A stretch of DNA of 64,000 bases. Source: an uncultured Prevotellaceae bacterium. GTDB taxonomy: Bacteria; Bacteroidota; Bacteroidia; Bacteroidales; Bacteroidaceae. A program made the translations under genes and the position numbers. Positions within the stretch are counted from its first letter, which is position 1, and every line of letters starts with the position of its first letter. The stretch lies in assembly GCA_900314755.1 (NCBI GenBank), contig OMWH01000017.1, positions 1 to 64,000 of the forward strand, given 5' to 3'. Shown here in pieces: positions 59,244-64,000 of this stretch. The notes beneath the pieces were generated by a model. The model did no database searches and was not told the DNA's origin. It worked only from the letters and a program-made list of their open reading frames with translations.

Positions 59244-62200
59244 ATGAGAAAACTTTTTGTCGCAGCAGGACTGCTGATGCTGTCCATGCCAGCACTTGCC
59301 ACGAAACTGATAGGACTGAAAGTCATTGACAAGGACTATCTGATGATTCAGTTCAGGGATGGTGAGGTTCATTATCGGGACAGTGGAACGGGAAAGAGTG
59401 CTTTCCTGGGTCATTCTTTCGAAGAGGGTGATGATACTCTGTTTGTCTTTGGCAAGCGGTTGAATACTGAGGTGGCACAGAAAGCCAGCCAGTGGCTGAT
59501 CACTTCCAAGGATGACAAGACGTTCAAGAAACAGCGCCCGGAGGTGGTTTGGCGGAAGTCGAAACCTATGAATACCGACCATACGCTGACCAGTGAACTG
59601 GACCATTGGCTGTTCTTGAAACTCCCTCGTTCGATGCGACAAGGTTGTACGTATGAGGTGTCCATTCCCAAAGGCATGAATTCCGACCAACAGACAGCCA
59701 CGGTGCTGTTTGATGTCTGGAACACGCAGTCTGAGGCTGTGCATGTCAATATCATTGGTTACCATCCCGCACAAAGCAATATGGCTGCCGACCTCTACCA
59801 GTGGTTGGGAGATGGCGGCTCCCGTGACTATCATGCCTGGGAGGGTAAGAAAGTTTACCTCTATGAGGTGAACAACCACAAGAAGGAACAAGTGGGTGCC
59901 GTGAAATTCTGGAAGTCGAACAGTGCTTATAAGGAGGAGGCTGGTGAGAAGAACCTGGTAGGTACGGACGTGTGGAATATTGACTTCCGGAAGACTGTCC
60001 CCGGACGCTACCGTCTGGTGGTGGAGGATGTCGGATGCAGCATGGACTTCGATATCGCAGAGAATGTGTATTTCGAACCATTCCACTATTCTGTAAGGGG
60101 ATATTATTATATGAGACTGGGTGAACCAGCTGATCCTGCTCATGTGTTCCCTGTGCCTCGCCAGCCCCAGTTTATTGCTGATGTCAATCCGAAAGGGTTC
60201 AAGATATACAAGACGGACTTGCACCCATGGCATCCCGACTGGCGTAAGCTACAGGGTGACGTGTGGGATGAGCCACATTTCAAGAAACCGGAGGAGTCGG
60301 TCTTCTGGCAGCATCGCCCGGAAGGTCATCCAACGACGAACGGAGCGATAGGCGGACACTCAGATGCCTTTGACTGGGACCGCCATCTTGCCCATATCAG
60401 TAATATCTACGATATGCTGTTGCCCTATATTCTCTCTGGGGGACGCTTAACTGACGATAATCTGGGTATCCGTGAGAGTGGCAATGGTATTCCAGACTTG
60501 ATAGACGAGGCGCGTAATGAGGTGGACTTCTTCCTCAGCATTCGCGATGGAGAGGCATACTCACAGGGTGTTACGAATCCCAGTGCTGACTGGACGGTGA
60601 TGTTCCAGGCAGGATGTACCACCATGGCGGCATGGGGAAATGCCGCTAACTGTGCGATGCTTGCCGACGCTTTCCGTATTGCGGGCATCGACAGCTTGCG
60701 GAACTACTATACTGATGAGGCTATCAAGGCATACCGCTTTGCCAGTCGGCAGGAGAACCAGCAGTTGGACGACCTGCAGGACATCGGCAGTATCCGTATG
60801 CGAGGCAGGGACTTCCGGCAGATGGCTGCCGCTTTCCTCTATAACGTCACCCGTGATCCCGCTTGGGAGAAAATCATGATTGAGGGCAGCGAGATTAAGG
60901 ATGACCATACACCGCTGTTCAAAAGGGGTAAGGACGGGTACTATCAGCTATGGGCTGCCGCTGCCTATCTGACTTGTCCTTATGACCGTCATGATGGTGC
61001 GTTTTACAAGAACCTCAAGGCGAGTGTCAAGGCTCATGCTGCCGCCTATAATATAAATAAGGTGTCGTTGCGTCCTTCACGTCGTGCTGCCACGGATGAC
61101 CGCTGGCAGACCTCTCAGAACCTCCAGTTGGTGATGCTTACCCATTATCTCACGGATGATGAGGCAGAACGCAGGAAGTTGGAAGATGTCATGTATATGG
61201 AGGCTGGATGGAGCTTAGGACGTAACCCCGGCAATATCGTAGAGATGACTGGGTTAGGGGAGCGTCATCTGGAGAATGTCTACTCCACGGGACGTAATGA
61301 CGGTGCTCCTGGTACCCATCCCGGACAGACTCCCTTCAACGGCACAGAGACATGGTCGCCAGGACATAACGGTGGTGACGGTCGTCTGTTGACGAATGCC
61401 TGTTATCCTTCATGGAATGAAGGAGGATGGCCCCGTCAGGAGTCGTATTTCAACCAGCGTTACTTCTGGGTGAACGGTGAGTTCACTCCTCGTGAGACGA
61501 TGCGAGGGAAGATGGCATTGATGGCATATTTATATTCTATACGTAACCCGTTGCTGGAAGAGAGTAAGCTCCCTTTCGGCGCTCCTGATTTCAGCAAGAT
61601 ACAGTCGTCTGACTATCTCCCTGCCATCAAGGAGGGTATCCGCCAACAGCGTGAGGCAGTCCGTTGTATTGCGGAGAGCAATGAGACTCCTACATTTCAA
61701 AATACAATCGTGGCTTTTGAGCAGAGTGGGGTGTTGTTGGACAAGGTGATCAGTGTCTTCTTCTGTCTGACGAGTGCGGACAAGACTGCTGAAATCACAG
61801 AGACCCAGAAAAAGGTGATGCCGTTGTTGGCTGACCTGAGTAACGAGATCTCGTTCAACGAGAAACTCTTTCAGCGCATCAAGTATGTGTATGACCATGA
61901 GAGAGGGAGTCTGAAGGGTGAGGACCTGAAACTCTTGGAAGAGACCTATAAGGATTTTGTCCGTTCGGGTGCCCTGTTGTCAAAAGAGAAGATGGAACGG
62001 ATGAAGGAGATCAACAAACGGATCTCCGACCTCCAGCAACAATGGGGTAACATGTTGCCGGAGGCAACCAACAACGCTGTCGTTTGGGTGAACTCGAAAG
62101 CAGAGCTTGCCGGTCTTAGTGAGACGGACATCGCACAGTGTAAGAAAGATGCGGAGAACCGTGGAGGTAAGGCTCCTTATTGTATTGTGATTGTCAATAC

Positions 62201-63581
62201 CACCCAGCAACCGATTCTCGCCAGTCTTGACAACCGTGAGTTGCGCCGTAAGGTGTATGAGGCTTCCGTCCATCGTGCTGACGGTACAGGGAAGTATAAT
62301 ACTTTTCCCATTGTGGTGGAACTGGCAAAGCTGCGTGCCGAGAAGGCGAAACTGATGGGTTATAAGAACTATGCGGCGTATTCATTGGAGAACCGTATGG
62401 CTAAGAACCCAGAGAATGCTTATGCGTTCTTGAAACAGCTCATCAAGGAATATAAGCCAAAGGCTGATGCGGAGACCAAGGCGATAGAGACTTATGCCCG
62501 TAAGTCGATGGGTAAGTCATTTAAGTTGGAACCCTATGACCGTTTCTATTATTCCGCGAAGATGAAGAAAGAGCAGTTCTCTTTGTCAGAGGATGATGTG
62601 AAACCATATTTCAATGTCGACAGCGTACAGCAGAATGGAGTGTTCTATGCCGCTAACCGTGTCTATGGACTGACCTTCAAGCGTCGTCATGACATCCCCA
62701 CCTATCATCCGGATATGAAGGTGTTTGAGGTCATTGACAAGGATGGAAAGACGCTGGCGCTTTTCTACAGTGACTATTTCCGTCGTCCTACCAAAAGGGG
62801 TGGGGCATGGATGAGCTCATTTGCCAAGCAGAGTCATTTCCGTCATCAGAAGGCATTAATCTATAATGTGTGCAACAATGCCAAGGCTCCCGACGGACAG
62901 CCCAGTCTGTTGTCATGGGATGAGGTGACGACACTCTTCCATGAGTTCGGACATGCCTTGCATGGCATCCTCTCCAATTGTGAGTATAACGCATTGAGTG
63001 GTACTGCCGTGGCACGTGACTTCGTGGAGATGCCGTCGCAGTTCAATGAGTCCTTCGCCACCATTCCGGAGGTCTTCGACCATTATGCGAAGCATGCCGT
63101 GACAGGGGCTTCCATGCCTGCCGATTTGAAGGGTAAGATGCTTAACTCCATCAATTTCCACTCTGCCTATGCGCTGGGTGAGAACCTTGCCGCCACTTGT
63201 CTGGACATGGCATGGCACATGCTCAGTGAGGAGGAGATTCCCACGGCAGAAGAGGCACCAGCCTTTGAGCGTAAGGCATTAGAGGCTATCGGACTGCTGG
63301 ATACGCAGATACCTCCCCGTTATTCTACTTCCTATTTCAATCATGTGTGGGGTAGCGGTTATGCGGCAGGTTATTACAGCTATCTGTGGACGGAGGTGCT
63401 TGCCGTGAATATTGCTGACTGCTTTGCACAGCGTGGTGCCCTGAAACCTGCAGTGGGTCAGTCGTTCCGTGATAAAATTATCAGTCGTGGTAACACCCGT
63501 GACCTGATGCAGATGTTTACCGATTTCACAGGTCTTCAGGCTCCTGATGCTGCGGGATTGCTCAAGGCAAGAGGTCTTTGA
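59244..63581 (+). CDS. Fusion of an exported GH9 glycoside hydrolase and an M3 peptidase (1445 aa)
   Basis: Residues 1-20 are a signal peptide. About 20-290 form an Ig-like (CelD_N) module (LIGLKVIDKDYLMIQFRDGE), and 290-766 a GH9 cellulase domain (IGGHSDAFDWDRHLAHISNI, LGRNPGN, NEGGWPRQESYFNQRYFWV). From NPLLEESKLPFGAPDF (767) to the end it is a Dcp-type M3 oligopeptidase with the zinc motif HEFGH (1233-1237) and FVEMPSQFNESFA. Each part has about its normal family length, but the peptidase has no signal of its own. Joining at RNP|LLEE may be an in-frame deletion between two neighbouring genes, or an assembly chimera. Confidence 0.85.
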   Translation: MRKLFVAAGLLMLSMPALATKLIGLKVIDKDYLMIQFRDGEVHYRDSGTGKSAFLGHSFEEGDDTLFVFGKRLNTEVAQKASQWLITSKDDKTFKKQRPEVVWRKSKPMNTDHTLTSELDHWLFLKLPRSMRQGCTYEVSIPKGMNSDQQTATVLFDVWNTQSEAVHVNIIGYHPAQSNMAADLYQWLGDGGSRDYHAWEGKKVYLYEVNNHKKEQVGAVKFWKSNSAYKEEAGEKNLVGTDVWNIDFRKTVPGRYRLVVEDVGCSMDFDIAENVYFEPFHYSVRGYYYMRLGEPADPAHVFPVPRQPQFIADVNPKGFKIYKTDLHPWHPDWRKLQGDVWDEPHFKKPEESVFWQHRPEGHPTTNGAIGGHSDAFDWDRHLAHISNIYDMLLPYILSGGRLTDDNLGIRESGNGIPDLIDEARNEVDFFLSIRDGEAYSQGVTNPSADWTVMFQAGCTTMAAWGNAANCAMLADAFRIAGIDSLRNYYTDEAIKAYRFASRQENQQLDDLQDIGSIRMRGRDFRQMAAAFLYNVTRDPAWEKIMIEGSEIKDDHTPLFKRGKDGYYQLWAAAAYLTCPYDRHDGAFYKNLKASVKAHAAAYNINKVSLRPSRRAATDDRWQTSQNLQLVMLTHYLTDDEAERRKLEDVMYMEAGWSLGRNPGNIVEMTGLGERHLENVYSTGRNDGAPGTHPGQTPFNGTETWSPGHNGGDGRLLTNACYPSWNEGGWPRQESYFNQRYFWVNGEFTPRETMRGKMALMAYLYSIRNPLLEESKLPFGAPDFSKIQSSDYLPAIKEGIRQQREAVRCIAESNETPTFQNTIVAFEQSGVLLDKVISVFFCLTSADKTAEITETQKKVMPLLADLSNEISFNEKLFQRIKYVYDHERGSLKGEDLKLLEETYKDFVRSGALLSKEKMERMKEINKRISDLQQQWGNMLPEATNNAVVWVNSKAELAGLSETDIAQCKKDAENRGGKAPYCIVIVNTTQQPILASLDNRELRRKVYEASVHRADGTGKYNTFPIVVELAKLRAEKAKLMGYKNYAAYSLENRMAKNPENAYAFLKQLIKEYKPKADAETKAIETYARKSMGKSFKLEPYDRFYYSAKMKKEQFSLSEDDVKPYFNVDSVQQNGVFYAANRVYGLTFKRRHDIPTYHPDMKVFEVIDKDGKTLALFYSDYFRRPTKRGGAWMSSFAKQSHFRHQKALIYNVCNNAKAPDGQPSLLSWDEVTTLFHEFGHALHGILSNCEYNALSGTAVARDFVEMPSQFNESFATIPEVFDHYAKHAVTGASMPADLKGKMLNSINFHSAYALGENLAATCLDMAWHMLSEEEIPTAEEAPAFERKALEAIGLLDTQIPPRYSTSYFNHVWGSGYAAGYYSYLWTEVLAVNIADCFAQRGALKPAVGQSFRDKIISRGNTRDLMQMFTDFTGLQAPDAAGLLKARGL

Positions 63582-63616
63582 GAGTTTAGAGTTGAGGGTT
63601 GAGAGTTTAGAGTTTA
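63582..63616. repeat. Heptamer array between the fusion gene and ettA, 5 x 7 bases
   Basis: GAGTTTA, GAGTTGA, GGGTTGA, GAGTTTA and GAGTTTA begin directly after the stop codon and end 5 bases before the next ATG. Confidence 0.8.
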
Positions 63617-63621
63617 ATATT

Positions 63622-64000
63622 ATGGCAACAGTAGACGATAAGAAAGTGATATTCTCGATGGTCGGGGTGAGCAAGACCATTCAGCAGAATCAGAAACAAG
63701 TGCTCAAGAACATCTATCTTAGTTTCTTCTATGGTGCGAAGATAGGTATCATCGGTTTGAATGGTGCGGGTAAGTCTACCCTGATGAAGATTATCGCTGG
63801 TCTCGACCAGCAGTATCAGGGGAATGTGGTGTGGAGTCCCGGCTATAGTGTGGGTTATCTGCCACAGGACCCTCCTTTGGATAATACGAAGACGGTGAAG
63901 GAAAACGTGATGGAGGGTGTACAGCATGTGTATGACGCACTGGCTGAATACGATGACATCAACGTGAAGTTCGGATTGCCAGAGTATTATGAGGATGCTG
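63622..64000 (+). CDS. ettA: EttA-type ABC-F protein, 5-prime part (cut by the window end)
   Basis: MATVDDKKVIFSMVGVSKTI with the Walker A region IIGLNGAGKSTLMKIIAGL and VGYLPQDPPLD matches EttA (energy-dependent translational throttle A), an ABC-F ATPase that binds the ribosomal E site. Only the first 126 codons lie in the window, so the signature motif and second domain are not seen. Confidence 0.9.
   Translation, partial: MATVDDKKVIFSMVGVSKTIQQNQKQVLKNIYLSFFYGAKIGIIGLNGAGKSTLMKIIAGLDQQYQGNVVWSPGYSVGYLPQDPPLDNTKTVKENVMEGVQHVYDALAEYDDINVKFGLPEYYEDA

Noticed and set aside
58248-60233. 661-codon minus-strand open frame
   Set aside because: It overlaps the alcohol dehydrogenase and the GH9 coding sequence, both with complete motifs. 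The reading is rich in His, Thr and Leu, typical of a shadow frame.

Overview
The window looks like a chromosomal piece of a Prevotella-type Bacteroidales bacterium. Bacteroidetes -7 boxes (TAnnTTTGC), often with a TTTG about 20 bases upstream, precede most transcription units. The families present also fit: DUF4250, DUF4827, DUF4923, S16 with a long Ala-rich tail, GH9 cellulase, S8 and caspase-like exported proteins, and orphan two-domain ABC ATPases. The genus is an inference. No rRNA, tRNA or CRISPR was found.

Layout. 1-1500: a DUF4250 gene and a phosphoribosyltransferase-like gene. 1501-13982: a promoter, a candidate structured RNA of about 330 nt ending in a terminator, then an A+T-rich ten-gene operon. 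The operon encodes a vWA-like anchored protein, a 3-TM protein, a tubulin/FtsZ-like GTPase, a 1141-residue protein with an actin/Hsp70 ATPase domain, a coiled-coil lipoprotein, a MotA/ZorA-like channel, a MotB/ZorB-like OmpA protein, a retropepsin-like lipoprotein, a NUC1-type nuclease lipoprotein and a membrane protein. I know no named system with this set, and it is the best candidate for an undescribed system. 14176-15800: a HigBA toxin-antitoxin pair and a composite repeat region. 15793-31701: VanW-like protein, Vsr endonuclease, thrS (apparently frameshifted near its start), nucleotidyltransferase, DHH phosphoesterase, DUF4827, glmM, trmB, ilvE, xseB, xseA, S8 protease, DUF2461, phytase-like esterase, a glycosyltransferase and DUF4923. 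31717-36790: rpsP, three glycosyltransferases and a flippase. 36787-44639: porin, rlmD, uxuB, uxuA, a small exported protein, a double ABC ATPase and ruvC. 44764-50014: a lipocalin-like protein, a Sel1-caspase protein, a glutathione peroxidase remnant, an AAA/DUF4143 ATPase and small proteins. 50128-53198: a DpnD/PcfM-like gene and a complete DpnII-type (GATC) restriction-modification operon. 53340-64000: a second copy of the composite repeat, a flavoprotein remnant, an exported protein, carB, an iron alcohol dehydrogenase, a GH9-M3 peptidase fusion and the start of ettA.

Three non-coding themes stand out. First, arrays of exactly five degenerate 7-mers (35 bases) lie between genes and also inside glmM, trmB and vsr without breaking the frame. 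Second, a 40-base hairpin element occurs twice. Third, a composite repeat (A+T part, alternating CG tract, G+C-rich 22-mers) occurs at 15.2 kb and 53.4 kb, at the right edges of the two accessory blocks. The DpnII locus has four GATC sites packed between divergent promoters, and a leader with mutually exclusive stems in front of the methylase gene.
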